64,000 nt of DNA from Mycobacterium kubicae (GCF_015689175.1 NZ_CP065047.1:2294001-2358000), one strand, 5' to 3'; counted from the first letter of the stretch, positions 40,849 through 53,908 are shown. Notes: a model not told the origin generated them from the letters alone. Translations and numbers: made by a program.

Positions 40849-41571
40849 TCACACCGCCGAACCGCCGCCGTCGACGTACAGGGTGGAGCCGGTCACATAA
40901 CTGGCCCGCGGTGAGGCCAGAAACAATATGGCTTCGGCGATTTCGGCCGGTGCTGCCGTGCGCTGCAACGGCAACGCGGCGCCGAGTCCCTCGATGGATT
41001 CGCCCCACTCGGCCAGCACTCCTGCGGTGCGAGTCGGACCCGGCGAAACACTGTTCACCCGAACGCCTTTGGGGCCGAACTCGGCCGCCCAGGTGCGGGT
41101 GAAGGATGCCAGCGCCGCCTTCGTCGCACCGTACACCGACGCTCCAGGCATGCCTTTCACCGCAGCCAACGACGTGACGTTGACGATGCTGCCGCGCCCG
41201 CGCGCGAGCATGCCCTTGGCCAGTTCGGCGACCAGGAAGTAGCTGCCACGCACATTGGTGTCGAACATCGACTGAAACGACGCCAAGTCTTGCTCGACGG
41301 TGGGCGCCACCGGGAATGCGCCGGCGTTGTTGACGAGTATGTCGACCTCTCCGGCTTCGCTCGCCAGGTGGGCGATCGAACCCATGTCGCCCAGATCTGC
41401 CCGCACGAACCGGGTTTTGCCGCCAATATCGGCAACGGTGTTCGCTCCGCGTTCGTCATCGCGACCGGTGAGGATTACTTCGGCGCCGTGCGCGGCGAAC
41501 AATCGTGCGGTTTCCAGACCGATGCCCGCGGTGCCGCCGGTGATCAGTGCGATATGCGATTCAAGTTCCAT
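40849..41571 (-). CDS. Short-chain dehydrogenase/reductase
   Basis: 240 aa, Rossmann fold. The cofactor site is TGGTAGIG, then NNAG, the catalytic Ser in VNVTSLA and YxxxK in VYGATKAAL. The C terminus SYVTGSTLYVDGGGSAV is typical of classical SDRs. The GRDDE after strand 2 favours NADP. ATG 41571 (MELESHIALITGG) is chosen over an upstream ATG at 41640. It converges with the hydrolase. The substrate is unknown. Confidence 0.9.
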   Translation of the reverse strand: MELESHIALITGGTAGIGLETARLFAAHGAEVILTGRDDERGANTVADIGGKTRFVRADLGDMGSIAHLASEAGEVDILVNNAGAFPVAPTVEQDLASFQSMFDTNVRGSYFLVAELAKGMLARGRGSIVNVTSLAAVKGMPGASVYGATKAALASFTRTWAAEFGPKGVRVNSVSPGPTRTAGVLAEWGESIEGLGAALPLQRTAAPAEIAEAILFLASPRASYVTGSTLYVDGGGSAV

Positions 41572-41656
41572 AGCCACATTGAAGTCGCCGATCGGTCGCA
41601 ACCATCCGTCCTCGCCATACCGATCCGCGATGCTGCCCATAGGTCACACCAATGGG

Positions 41657-42394
41657 TCACCCGCCATGCCCGTGCGGCTTGCCGTTGGGTCCGCACTTGC
41701 CGTCGTTCGCCGGGCGCAGGTTGATCGACGTTGCCTGCAGCGCGCCGCCGTTGTCTTGATTTCCCTGTGCGGTCAGGCATTTGCCCGCGGCGATGGCTTG
41801 CGTAGTGGCGGCGTTCTGCTTGGTGTAGCGGGTTTTGCCGTTGACGGTCACCGCGGTCTTGGTGTTGTCGCCACTGGTGACGTTGATGGTGTCTCCCGCC
41901 ACCGAAGCGACCGTGCCCTTGATCGGGGGTCGTTTCGCGGGTGATCCGGGTGTGGGTTGTTTAGCCTGCGGGCATTTGCCGTCGACTGCCGGGCTGACCT
42001 GGACCGCTACCGCCGTGACGGGTTGGTTGCCTTCGGTGTCCCCGGGCCGCACGGTGACACAACTGCCCGTCGCGACATCGGTCAGCGCGGCCGGGGTGAC
42101 ATCGGTGACCTTGGTGGACGGCGTGAAATTCACTGTGGCATTGCCGTTTTCCTGCGTAACTTGGGCGGCGTTGCCCGACACCGATGCGATCAGGCCGCTG
42201 ACCCGCGCTTGGCCGTGGGCTGGCGGCGGTGCGGCGGTCGACGTGCTCGGTGCCGAACTCTGCGGGCTTGGTGTTGTGGTGGGGCCTGAGGTGTTCGACG
42301 ATGAACCGCAAGCGGCAACCGATAGGGCCGCTGCCGCGGCGACGGCCAGGACGGCGAACCGGGCGGGCCGGACAGTGGGTGAAGTGCCAGACAT
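41657..42394 (-). CDS. Lipoprotein with two DUF5666-like repeats
   Basis: 245 aa. The signal peptide ends in lipobox SVAAC, followed by a Ser/Thr/Pro linker. Two repeats with pattern V(S/K)G-x-(I/V)ASV-x-G follow (VSGLIASVSGNAAQV and IKGTVASVAGDTINV), each with a Cys-containing strand (GSCVTVRP; GKCLTAQG). The tail is Gly/His-rich (GKPHGHGG). ATG 42394 has TGGAGC upstream. DUF5666 domains are OB-like and of unknown function. It lies 85 bases upstream of the SDR on the same strand. Confidence 0.8.
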   Translation of the reverse strand: MSGTSPTVRPARFAVLAVAAAAALSVAACGSSSNTSGPTTTPSPQSSAPSTSTAAPPPAHGQARVSGLIASVSGNAAQVTQENGNATVNFTPSTKVTDVTPAALTDVATGSCVTVRPGDTEGNQPVTAVAVQVSPAVDGKCPQAKQPTPGSPAKRPPIKGTVASVAGDTINVTSGDNTKTAVTVNGKTRYTKQNAATTQAIAAGKCLTAQGNQDNGGALQATSINLRPANDGKCGPNGKPHGHGG

Positions 42395-42466
42395 CAAAGC
42401 TGCTCCAATCGTGGGCGGGTCCCAACGAACGGGTCTACCCCCGGCAGCTTTGTGCTTGCTGTGTGT

Positions 42467-44296
42467 TCAGAACGCGTCTTCGGGAATGCGCATGATTTCG
42501 TCGTCGATCGACTCGATGACAGCGCGCACGCCGGTCAGCTTGGGCAGCATGTTCTTGGCGAAAAAGGCCGCGACCGCCACCTTGCCCTGGTAGAACGCCT
42601 CGTCGTTACGGGACGGGCTGTCGGCCAAAGCGGCGTGTGCGACGTCGGCCTGCACCAGCAACCGCCAGCCGATCAACAGGTCTCCTACCGCCATGAGGAA
42701 GCGAACCGATGCCAGCCCCACCTTGTAGATATCAGTGGCGTGCTGCGCGGCCGACATGAGGTATCCGGTGAGCGCGCCGGTCATTGCGGTGACGTCGTCC
42801 AATGCGGTTTGCAGCAGCTCGGCTTGTGGTTTCAGCGACGGGTCGAAGTTTTCGATGCTGTCGTTGATCTGACTCGTCACAAATTGCAGCGCCTTGCCGT
42901 GGTCGCGGACGATCTTGCGGAAGAAGAAGTCCAATGCCTGGATGGCCGTGGTGCCTTCGTAGAGTGAATCGATCTTGGCGTCGCGGATGTACTGCTCAAT
43001 GGGATAGTCCATCAGGAAGCCCGAACCACCCAGCGTCTGTAGCGATTCGGTCAGAATCTCATAGGCCCGCTCGGAGCCCACGCCTTTGACGATCGGCAAC
43101 AGCAGGTCGTCGACACGATGCGCCATGTCCGGGTCGGCACCTGAGACACGTTGCGCCACAGCGTCATCCTGATGCGCGGCGGCATAGAGGTACAGCGCGC
43201 GCAGACCTTCGGCGTAGGCCTTTTGCGTCATCAGGCTGCGGCGTACGTCCGGGTGATGCATGATCGTCACTCGCGCCGCCGTCTTGTCGGTCATCTGGGT
43301 CAGATCGGCGCCCTGCACTCGCTCCTTGGCGTACGCCAGCGCGTTGAGATAACCGGTGGACAACGTGCCAGAGGACTTCACGCCGATGGTCATGCGCGCG
43401 TGCTCGATCACCGTGAACATCTGCGCGATGCCGTTGTGCACACCGCCCACCAGATAACCGACGGCCGGCACATCGGTGGCACCGAACGTCAGCTCGCAGG
43501 TTGGTGAGGACTTCAAGCCCATCTTGTGTTCCAGGCCGGTGACATAGACGCCGTTGCGGGAACCCAGCTCACCGGTGTCGGGGTCGAACAGGTAGTTGGG
43601 AACGTAGAACAGGCTGAGCCCCTTGGTGCCTGGGCCGGCGCCTTCCGGCCGGGCCAGGACCAGGTGGAAGATGTTTTCCGCCGTGTCGCCGACGTCGCCG
43701 CCCGAAATGAAGCGCTTCACGCCCTCGATATGCCAGGTGCCGTCGGGTTGCTCGACGGCCTTGGTGCGTCCGGCGCCCACGTCGGAGCCCGCGTCCGGCT
43801 CGGTGAGCACCATGGTGGCCTGCCATCCGCGCTCGACGCCGATCGCCGCCCAGTGCCGCTGCTGCTCGTTGCCCTCGATGTAGAGCGACTGAGACAGCGT
43901 GCGGCCGAGGTTGAAGAAGCAAGCGGATGGATTGGCGCAGTAGATCATTTCGTTGACCGCCCAGATCAGCGGCGCTGGGGCGGGCATGCCGCCGATCTCT
44001 TCGGCCAGTCCCAGCCGCCACCATCCCGCTTCTTTGATCGCGTCAACGGTCTTCACCAGTTCGGGGGACACGCTGATGCTGTGGGTCTTGGGGTCGAAGA
44101 CGGGGGGATTACGGTCGGCGAACGCGAACGAGTCGGCGATCGGGCCCTCGGCTAGCCGCGCCGCCTCGGTCAAGATGGTGCGCACCGTGTCCGCGTCGAG
44201 ATCGCTGTAGCGACCGGTACCCAGGACGGCGCCCACGTCGAGGACCTCGAACAAGTTGAACTCGAGATCGCGCACATTGGCGATGTAGTGGCCCAA
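42467..44296 (-). CDS. fadE15: Acyl-CoA dehydrogenase (FadE15-like)
   Basis: 609 aa. FAD-dependent oxidation of acyl-CoA to enoyl-CoA. Motifs are [35 protein letters not shown], and [19 protein letters not shown] with a Glu position typical of the catalytic base. The TTG at 44296 is chosen because AAGGGA lies just before it and it gives 609 aa, the length I recall for Rv1467c; a GTG at 44311 would add 5 residues. It is divergent from ctpD. Confidence 0.92.
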   Translation of the reverse strand: MGHYIANVRDLEFNLFEVLDVGAVLGTGRYSDLDADTVRTILTEAARLAEGPIADSFAFADRNPPVFDPKTHSISVSPELVKTVDAIKEAGWWRLGLAEEIGGMPAPAPLIWAVNEMIYCANPSACFFNLGRTLSQSLYIEGNEQQRHWAAIGVERGWQATMVLTEPDAGSDVGAGRTKAVEQPDGTWHIEGVKRFISGGDVGDTAENIFHLVLARPEGAGPGTKGLSLFYVPNYLFDPDTGELGSRNGVYVTGLEHKMGLKSSPTCELTFGATDVPAVGYLVGGVHNGIAQMFTVIEHARMTIGVKSSGTLSTGYLNALAYAKERVQGADLTQMTDKTAARVTIMHHPDVRRSLMTQKAYAEGLRALYLYAAAHQDDAVAQRVSGADPDMAHRVDDLLLPIVKGVGSERAYEILTESLQTLGGSGFLMDYPIEQYIRDAKIDSLYEGTTAIQALDFFFRKIVRDHGKALQFVTSQINDSIENFDPSLKPQAELLQTALDDVTAMTGALTGYLMSAAQHATDIYKVGLASVRFLMAVGDLLIGWRLLVQADVAHAALADSPSRNDEAFYQGKVAVAAFFAKNMLPKLTGVRAVIESIDDEIMRIPEDAF

Positions 44297-44499
44297 CGTG
44301 GTTCCCTTCACTTCCGGCGAATCAGGCCCTCAGTGTGGCCGACGCCGGAAAACGTACGCAACCGTAACCTCGGCGCAGCCGATTGTGCTGCGCAATCCGA
44401 TCCAATGGCATACCGCAACAAAACCGAGACTTACCAACATCTTTGCGTCGATAGACTCGGCCGGGTCATTGCCACCGATCCGCTGCGAGGCCGCCCGGC

Positions 44500-46524
44500 A
44501 TGATTTTGCCTACGCTCGAAAGAACTACTGCTACAGCCGAATCGGGTGTTGGTCCAGCCATCACCCGACGGCCCGCGCAGTGGCGGACGGTGCTGTGGTC
44601 GGTTATCTCGGTGCGTTGGGCCGCAACCGCTTTGGGCCTCTTCCTGGCCGGCGTGACGGGTCAGGTCTGCGGTGCTCCGCACGCGCTCTGCTGGACCCTG
44701 TATCTGGCCTGCTACCTCGCCGGCGGCTGGGGATCGGCGTGGGCTGGGGCGCAAGCGTTGCGCAACAAGGCCCTTGACGTGGACTTGCTGATGGTTGTTG
44801 CCGCGATCGGCGCCGTCGCCATTGGTCAGATCTTCGATGGTGCGCTGTTGATCGTCATCTTCGCCACCTCCACCGCGCTCGACGAGGTGGCCACCAAGCA
44901 CACCGCGGACTCGGTAAAAGGCTTACTAGACCTCGCGCCCGACCGAGCCGTGCTGGTCGGGGGCGACGGCACCCAGCGCGTCGTGCCCGCCGGTGACTTG
45001 GTGGTGGGGGACCGCGTCGTGGTGCGGCCCGGGCAGCGGATTCCCGCCGACGGGGTGGTCGCCTGCGGCTCCTCCGAGGTGGACCAGTGCTCGATCACCG
45101 GCGAGTCGATGCCAGCGGCGAAAAGCGCCGGTGACGAGGTCTTCGCCGGCACGGGCAACGGATCCGGTGTGCTGCAGGTCGTGGTCACCCGCGACCCGGC
45201 GCACAGCGTCGTCGCGCGCATCGTCGAACTCGTGGCCGAAGCCTCGGCCAGCAAGGCAAGAACCCAGTTGTTCATCGAAAAGATCGAGCAGCGTTACTCC
45301 GTGGGTGTGGTCGCCGCCACGGTGGCCCTGATCGCTGTTCCGCTGCTGATGGGTGCCGCCTTGCAGCCGGTGCTGCTGCGCGCCATGACGTTCATGATCG
45401 TCGCGTCGCCGTGCGCAGTGGTGCTTTCGACCATGCCGCCGCTGCTGTCGGCCATCGCCAACGCCGGCCGACATGGGGTGCTGCTCAAATCGGCGGTGGT
45501 CGTCGAACGCCTCGCCGAAACCAGCATCGTCGCGCTGGACAAGACCGGCACACTGACCGGCGGTAACCCTCAGCTGACCATCGTCGAGCCGTTGCGCCCC
45601 GAACAATACAGCGCACACCACCTGCTCGAGTTAGCCGCAGCGGCAGAGCAATTCAGCGAACATCCCCTCGGTCGAGCCGTTGTCGACGAGGCGCGCAGGC
45701 GCGGCGTCAGCATCCCGGCGGCCGAGGATTTCCGCGCGTTGCCAGGGCGCGGGGTCCGCGCCGCGGTAGGCCGCGCTTTCGTCGAAGTCTGCAGCGCGCA
45801 CGGCTACACCGGTGCCCCGCTGCCCCAGGTCGCCCCGATCGTGGGCGCCGGCGCCACCGCGGCCATCGTGCTGGTGAACGGAGTGGCGGTTGGGCTGCTC
45901 GGACTGACCGATCAGATCCGGCAGGACGCGCCGCGGTCCATCGCATCCCTGGCGGCGATGACGTGTACGCCGCCGGTGCTGTTGACCGGCGACCACGAGC
46001 GCGCGGCCACCCGAATCGCCCAGGACACCGGAATCGGCGATGTGCGCGCCGCGCTGCTGCCGGAGCAGAAGGTCGACGCGGTGCGTGACCTGCAGGCCGG
46101 CGGCCACCGGGTGCTGGTCGTCGGCGACGGCGTCAACGATGCACCGGCCATGGCCGTCGCGCACGCCTCGATCGCCATGGGCGCCGGCGCGGACCTCACC
46201 TTGCAGACCGCCGACGCGGTCACCGTCCGCAACGAACTGCACGCCATCCCCACGATCATCGCCCTGGCTCGGCAGGCGCGCCGGGTAATGGCCGCTAACC
46301 TGGCCATCGCCGCCACGTTCATCACCGTCCTGGTGCTGTGGGACCTGCTCGGTGACCTGCCACTGCCGGTCGGGGTGGCCGGGCACGAGGGATCGACTCT
46401 GCTGGTCGCGCTCAACGGCATGCGCCTCCTGACCGACCGGTCCTGGCGGGCGGCGGCGGCCCCGGCGTTGCTGACGCCCGCTGGAACCGCGTTGCTGGAA
46501 CAACCGAGCGCCCCGGGGCGTTAG
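44500..46524 (+). CDS. ctpD: P1B-type metal cation-transporting ATPase CtpD
   Basis: 674 aa. Membrane helices flank an actuator TGES motif (SITGESMPA), the metal-site motif SPC at residues 303-305 and the phosphorylation motif DKTGTLTG (Asp347), then GDGVNDAPAM. A C-terminal HEGST motif in the last helices, with SPC, marks the P1B-4 group that exports Fe2+ or Co2+. There is no N-terminal heavy-metal-binding domain. It leads a ctpD-trx-echA12 run with 7 bases before the thioredoxin gene. Ortholog of Rv1469. Confidence 0.95.
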   Translation: MILPTLERTTATAESGVGPAITRRPAQWRTVLWSVISVRWAATALGLFLAGVTGQVCGAPHALCWTLYLACYLAGGWGSAWAGAQALRNKALDVDLLMVVAAIGAVAIGQIFDGALLIVIFATSTALDEVATKHTADSVKGLLDLAPDRAVLVGGDGTQRVVPAGDLVVGDRVVVRPGQRIPADGVVACGSSEVDQCSITGESMPAAKSAGDEVFAGTGNGSGVLQVVVTRDPAHSVVARIVELVAEASASKARTQLFIEKIEQRYSVGVVAATVALIAVPLLMGAALQPVLLRAMTFMIVASPCAVVLSTMPPLLSAIANAGRHGVLLKSAVVVERLAETSIVALDKTGTLTGGNPQLTIVEPLRPEQYSAHHLLELAAAAEQFSEHPLGRAVVDEARRRGVSIPAAEDFRALPGRGVRAAVGRAFVEVCSAHGYTGAPLPQVAPIVGAGATAAIVLVNGVAVGLLGLTDQIRQDAPRSIASLAAMTCTPPVLLTGDHERAATRIAQDTGIGDVRAALLPEQKVDAVRDLQAGGHRVLVVGDGVNDAPAMAVAHASIAMGAGADLTLQTADAVTVRNELHAIPTIIALARQARRVMAANLAIAATFITVLVLWDLLGDLPLPVGVAGHEGSTLLVALNGMRLLTDRSWRAAAAPALLTPAGTALLEQPSAPGR

Positions 46525-46531
46525 CGCAGAC

Positions 46532-46894
46532 GTGACTACCCAAGACATCACTGCAGCGCAGTTCAACGACACGATCAACGACAACGATATGGTCCTGGTC
46601 GACTTCTGGGCCTCCTGGTGTGGCCCGTGTCGCGCCTTTGCGCCGACGTTCAAGGCGTCCTCGGAGAAGCACCCGGACGTGGTGTTCGCCAAGGTCGACA
46701 CCGAAGCCGAGCAAGAACTGGCGGCGGCCGCTCAGATCCGGTCCATCCCCACGTTGATGGCTTTCAAGAAGGGCAAATTGCTGTTCAATCAGGCCGGCGC
46801 GCTGCCTCCCGCGGCGTTGGAGGACCTGATCGAGCAGCTCAAGGCTTTCGACGTGGACGCCGTGGCCCAGCCCGGAGACGCCGAACAAGCCTGA
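46532..46894 (+). CDS. Thioredoxin
   Basis: 120 aa. A single thioredoxin fold with the active site WASWCGPCR and the cis-Pro segment IRSIPTLMAF. Reduces protein disulfides. GTG start. It resembles Rv1471 (trxB1). M. tuberculosis has two adjacent thioredoxin genes here (Rv1470 and Rv1471), but only one is present. Linkage to ctpD fits a role in redox defence during metal stress (inference). Confidence 0.93.
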   Translation: MTTQDITAAQFNDTINDNDMVLVDFWASWCGPCRAFAPTFKASSEKHPDVVFAKVDTEAEQELAAAAQIRSIPTLMAFKKGKLLFNQAGALPPAALEDLIEQLKAFDVDAVAQPGDAEQA

Positions 46895-46922
46895 TTTGCC
46901 GCAGGTGGGCTACTTTCGACAG

Positions 46923-47732
46923 GTGAGTTTGGTCCTCGTCGAGCACCCGCGGCCCGAAATAGCGCTGATCACCCTGAACCGCCCCGAGCGGATGAACTCC
47001 ATGGCTTTTGACGTCATGGTTCCGCTCAAGGCGGCGCTGGAACAGGTCACTTACGACAACTCCGTGCGAGTCGTGGTGCTGACCGGGGCGGGCCGAGGGT
47101 TCTCCTCCGGCGCAGACCACAAGTCAGCCGGCTCGGTGCCGCACGTCGAGGACCTGACGCGGCCCACCTATGCGCTGCGGTCCATGGAGCTGCTGGACGA
47201 CGTCATCCTGTCGCTGCGACGGATGCACCAGCCCGTCATCGCCGCGGTGAACGGACCGGCCATCGGCGGGGGCTTGTGCCTGGCGCTGGCCGCAGACATC
47301 CGGGTGGCGTCCACCAGCGCGTACTTCCGGGCTGCCGGCATCAACAACGGCCTGACCGCGAGCGAATTGGGGCTGAGCTATCTGCTGCCGCGCGCCATCG
47401 GATCGTCACGGGCGTTCGAGATCATGCTCACCGGCCGCGACGTCAGCGCCGAGGAGGCCGAGCGGATCGGGCTGGTGTCCTGTCAGGCGCCTCCGGATCA
47501 GCTCCTGGACACCTGTTATGCGATCGCGGCCCGGATGGCGGCGTTCTCCCGGCCGGGGATCGAATTGACCAAACGCACACTATGGAGTGGACTGGACGCT
47601 GGCAGTCTGGAGGGGCACATGCAGGCCGAAGGCCTGGGCCAGCTTTTCGTCCGTCTGCTCACCGCCAACTTCGAAGAGGCGGTCGCCGCGCGCGCAGAGA
47701 AGCGGCCGGCGGTCTTCACCGACGACAAGTAG
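46923..47732 (+). CDS. echA12: Enoyl-CoA hydratase (EchA12-like)
   Basis: About 269 aa. Crotonase fold: LITLNRPERMNSMAFDVMVP, the oxyanion-hole GRGFSSGADHKSAG, and NGPAIGGGLCLALAADIRVA. Predicted to hydrate 2-enoyl-CoA in fatty-acid breakdown. The GTG at 46923 (VSLVLVEHPRPEIA) is preferred; a TTG at 46896 would add 9 residues. Ortholog of Rv1472. Confidence 0.92.
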   Translation: MSLVLVEHPRPEIALITLNRPERMNSMAFDVMVPLKAALEQVTYDNSVRVVVLTGAGRGFSSGADHKSAGSVPHVEDLTRPTYALRSMELLDDVILSLRRMHQPVIAAVNGPAIGGGLCLALAADIRVASTSAYFRAAGINNGLTASELGLSYLLPRAIGSSRAFEIMLTGRDVSAEEAERIGLVSCQAPPDQLLDTCYAIAARMAAFSRPGIELTKRTLWSGLDAGSLEGHMQAEGLGQLFVRLLTANFEEAVAARAEKRPAVFTDDK

Positions 47733-47752
47733 TCAGGACAAGGAGAGCGATC

Positions 47753-49381
47753 GTGATCACGGCTACGGACCTCGAGGTCCGCGCTGGAGCGCGCATCCTG
47801 CTCTCACCCGACGGCCCCGACCTGCGGGTGCAGCCCGGCGACCGCATCGGTCTGGTCGGGCGCAACGGGGCCGGCAAGACGACGACCCTGCGCATCCTGG
47901 CCGGCGAGAGCGAGCCGTACGCCGGATCGGTGTTGCGTAACGGCGAAATCGGTTACCTGCCACAAGATCCCAAAGAAGGCGACCTCGATGTGTTGGCCCG
48001 CGACCGGGTGCTGTCGGCGCGCGGTCTGGACGTGCTGCTCACCGACTTGGAGAAGCAGCAGGCGTTGATGGCCGAGGTCGCCGACGACGACGCGCGGGAC
48101 CGCGCGATCCGCCGCTACGGCCAACTCGAGGAGCGTTTCGTCGCGCTGGGCGGCTACGGCGCCGAAAGCGAAGCGGCTCGCATCTGCGCGAGTCTTGGCC
48201 TGCCCGAACGGGTTCTGACGCAGAAGCTGCGCACGCTGTCCGGTGGTCAGCGCCGCCGGGTGGAACTGGCGCGCATTTTGTTCTCCGCCTCCGAGTCCGG
48301 TGCCGGCTCGTCCACCACCCTGCTGCTCGACGAACCGACGAACCACCTCGACGCGGATTCGGTTGGCTGGTTACGGGATTTCCTGCGATCGCACACCGGA
48401 GGGCTGATCATGATCAGCCACAACGTCGACCTGATATCCGACGTGGTCAACCGGGTCTGGTTCCTCGACGCCGTGCGCGGGGAGATGGACGTCTACAACA
48501 TGGGCTGGCAGAAGTACCTCGACGCGCGCGCCACCGATGAGCAGCGTCGTCGCCGGGAACGCGCCAACGCCGAGCGTAAGGCCGCCGCGCTGCGCACCCA
48601 AGCCGCCAAGCTGGGCGCCAAGGCGACCAAAGCCGTTGCGGCACAAAACATGTTGCGTCGCGCCGACCGGATGATGGCCGCACTCGACGAGGAGCGCGTC
48701 GCTGACAAGGTGGCCCGCATCAAATTCCCCGAGCCCGCCGCGTGCGGGCGCACCCCGTTGGTGGCCAAGGGGCTGAGCAAGTCCTACGGATCCCTCGAGG
48801 TCTTCACCGGTGTCGACCTGGCCATCGACCGCGGTTCGCGCGTGGTGGTGCTGGGTCTCAACGGTGCCGGTAAGACCACGCTGCTGCGGCTGATGGCGGG
48901 TACCGAGAAGCCGGACACCGGCGGCCTGGAGCCTGGACACGGTTTGCGCATCGGCTATTTCGCGCAGGAGCACGACACGCTCGACAACGACGCGACGGTG
49001 TGGGAGAACATCCGGCACGCAGCGCCCGAATCCGGTGAGCAGGATCTACGGGGATTGTTGGGCGCGTTCATGTTCAGCGGCGCGCAACTCGACCAGCCCG
49101 CCGGCACGCTGTCCGGTGGTGAGAAAACCCGACTGGCGCTGGCCGGGCTGGTGGCCTCGACCGCCAACGTGCTGCTGCTGGACGAGCCGACCAACAACCT
49201 CGACCCAGCATCGCGCGAGCAGGTCCTCGATGCGCTGCGCAGCTACCGCGGCGCGGTGGTGCTGGTGACGCACGACCCGGGCGCGGCCGAGGCCCTCGAG
49301 CCGCAACGCGTGGTGCTATTGCCGGACGGCACCGAGGATTACTGGTCCGAGGAGTATCGCGATCTGATCGAGCTGGCCTGA
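47753..49381 (+). CDS. ABC-F family ATP-binding protein (Rv1473-like)
   Basis: 542 aa with two ABC domains and no membrane segments. Walker A boxes are GRNGAGKTTT and GLNGAGKTTL, signatures LSGGQRRR and LSGGEKTR, and Walker B LLLDEPTNHLD and LLLDEPTNNLD. Between the domains is a charged linker (QRRRRERANAERKAAALRTQ) that enters the ribosome in this family. ABC-F proteins act on ribosomes and some protect against macrolides, so the old transporter label is doubtful. GTG 47753 follows AAGGAGAG. Confidence 0.92.
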   Translation: MITATDLEVRAGARILLSPDGPDLRVQPGDRIGLVGRNGAGKTTTLRILAGESEPYAGSVLRNGEIGYLPQDPKEGDLDVLARDRVLSARGLDVLLTDLEKQQALMAEVADDDARDRAIRRYGQLEERFVALGGYGAESEAARICASLGLPERVLTQKLRTLSGGQRRRVELARILFSASESGAGSSTTLLLDEPTNHLDADSVGWLRDFLRSHTGGLIMISHNVDLISDVVNRVWFLDAVRGEMDVYNMGWQKYLDARATDEQRRRRERANAERKAAALRTQAAKLGAKATKAVAAQNMLRRADRMMAALDEERVADKVARIKFPEPAACGRTPLVAKGLSKSYGSLEVFTGVDLAIDRGSRVVVLGLNGAGKTTLLRLMAGTEKPDTGGLEPGHGLRIGYFAQEHDTLDNDATVWENIRHAAPESGEQDLRGLLGAFMFSGAQLDQPAGTLSGGEKTRLALAGLVASTANVLLLDEPTNNLDPASREQVLDALRSYRGAVVLVTHDPGAAEALEPQRVVLLPDGTEDYWSEEYRDLIELA

Positions 49382-49474
49382 AACCGTCCCCCCATTTTCG
49401 GCCAAATTCGCCCGCCGTCGACACCTGGTTCTTACGCTGAGTGGCTGAGATCGGGACGAGACGGGGAGGCGCCG

Positions 49475-49666
49475 ATGCGGAAGCCGAGAAAAACACGCGA
49501 GCAGTTGCTGCTCGAGTTGCGCCACGCCTATGAGGGCGGGGCCAGCATCCGCAATCTGGCCGCCACCACCGGACGTTCCTACGGCTGCATCCACAACATG
49601 CTGCGCGAGTCGGGAACGACGATGCGCAGCCGCGGTGGGCCCAACCACCGGTCACGCGCGACGTAG
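49475..49666 (+). CDS. Small HTH protein (Rv1473A-like)
   Basis: 63 aa, basic. Begins MRKPRKTREQLLLELRHAYE and contains a helix-turn-helix-like SIRNLAATTGRSYGCIHNML with a basic Arg-rich tail. Matches the small possible regulator Rv1473A in length and place. Proteins of this type occur widely in actinobacteria; the target is unknown. Confidence 0.85.
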   Translation: MRKPRKTREQLLLELRHAYEGGASIRNLAATTGRSYGCIHNMLRESGTTMRSRGGPNHRSRAT

Positions 49667-49681
49667 CCGCGCCCACTCGAA

Positions 49682-50245
49682 TCAACTGCGCCGCATCGAG
49701 TTTTCCACCAAATCCAATACGGCGGTCAGTCGTTGCGGGTCCTCACCGGAAGCCAGCCGGGCCACCAAGCCGTCCAGGACCAGCTCCAGATAGGACTGCA
49801 ACACGTCATCGGGGACGTCGTCGCGGACCCGGTTGGCTTCCTTCTGCCGGCGCAGCCGATCGTGCGTTGCCGCTGCCAGTTCCGCCGAACGCTCCGCCCA
49901 GCCGCGGTTGAACGCCGGATCGTTGCGCAGCTTGCGCGCAATCTCCAATCGGGTGGCCAGCCAATCGAACTCGTCCGGTGCGGCGAGCATGTCGCGCATC
50001 ACCTGGATGAGCCCCTCGCGGGAGGCGACGTCGGCCATTCGCTCGGCATCCTCGTGGGCCAGGGCGAAGAACAGCGCGTCCTTGTCGCGGAAGTGGTGGA
50101 AGATCGCACCGCGCGACAAGCCGACCGCCTTCTCCAACCGCCGGACCGTGGCCTTGTCGTAACCGTATTCGGCAAAACAACGGCGAGCGCCGTCGAGGAT
50201 CTGGCGGCGGCGAGCCGCCAGATGGTCCTCGCTGACTTTGGGCAT
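49682..50245 (-). CDS. acnR: TetR-family repressor of aconitase (AcnR/Rv1474c-like)
   Basis: 187 aa. The N-terminal TetR HTH is [43 protein letters not shown], with a helical ligand domain after it. It follows acn by 22 bases on the same strand, as AcnR does in corynebacteria and mycobacteria, where it represses acn. ATG 50245 gives the family length. Probably autoregulated through the acn promoter. Confidence 0.92.
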   Translation of the reverse strand: MPKVSEDHLAARRRQILDGARRCFAEYGYDKATVRRLEKAVGLSRGAIFHHFRDKDALFFALAHEDAERMADVASREGLIQVMRDMLAAPDEFDWLATRLEIARKLRNDPAFNRGWAERSAELAAATHDRLRRQKEANRVRDDVPDDVLQSYLELVLDGLVARLASGEDPQRLTAVLDLVENSMRRS

Positions 50246-50267
50246 GGGCCAGGGCGGGGGTCGCCGG

Positions 50268-53087
<2,820 letters not shown>

Positions 53088-53335
53088 TTCAACTCCCAGG
53101 ATTAAGTTCTTCCGCCGACGGGCCGTGTCGACGGGTGCATCGAATGCGTGAGCCACTTTAACAGTACGCTTGTCCTGCATTGCGTGGCCCTCGCTGAGTC
53201 CAGTCTTGTCGCGTGGGCCGCGGGTTGGAAGACCCGGTTGACTGACCGACTGCACCGGAGCGTGCCAGGCCGCGTGTCAGACCCGGCGGGTACGGTGCTC
53301 CTAGCGCTGCGGCGGGTGCGAGAGGAGCGAGGAAG

Positions 53336-53908
53336 ATGACCGGGCAAGAGTTCGTCGGGCAGCTACCGCAGTTCATTCCGTTCCTGCCGGCCTACATCCC
53401 GCAGGACGTCGACATGAACGCGATCAAGGCCCAGGTCGCCGCTTCCGGGGTCAGCGCCCCACCAGCGGCCCTCCCGGGATTGCTCGATGTGGTCCATCAC
53501 GCGCGCGAGGAGGGCATCGACCTCAAGATCGTGCTGCTCGACCACAACCCGCCCAACGACACCCCGCTGCGTGACATCTCGACCGTGGTGGGAGCCGACT
53601 ACCCCGACGCCACCGTCCTCACGCTCAGCCCCAGTTATGTCGGCAGTTACAGCACCCACTTCCCCCGGGTCACGTTGGAGGCCGGTGAAGATCACTCGAA
53701 AACCGGCAACCCGGTGCAATCGGCGCAGAACTTCCTCAACGAATTGAGCACGCCCGAATTTCCGTGGACCGCCTGGACGATCGTGGTGCTGATCGCCGTG
53801 CTCGCCGCGGCGGTCGGCACCCGGTTTGCCCAGCGCCGCTTCAAGCAGTCAGCAACGACGCCACCGACCGGCGAAACCCCGGCGGATGAACCCGGTCAAG
53901 GTCTCTAG
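53336..53908 (+). CDS. Membrane protein Rv1476-like (DUF6676)
   Basis: 190 aa. A soluble N-terminal domain (VDMNAIKAQVAASGVSAPPA; DLKIVLLDHNPPNDTPLRDI) is followed by one transmembrane helix near residues 143-162 (WTIVVLIAVLAAAVGTRFA) and a short polar tail. ATG 53336 has AGGAGCGAGG upstream. It is conserved upstream of ripA in mycobacteria, suggesting a cell-wall role; the function is unproven. Confidence 0.88.
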   Translation: MTGQEFVGQLPQFIPFLPAYIPQDVDMNAIKAQVAASGVSAPPAALPGLLDVVHHAREEGIDLKIVLLDHNPPNDTPLRDISTVVGADYPDATVLTLSPSYVGSYSTHFPRVTLEAGEDHSKTGNPVQSAQNFLNELSTPEFPWTAWTIVVLIAVLAAAVGTRFAQRRFKQSATTPPTGETPADEPGQGL

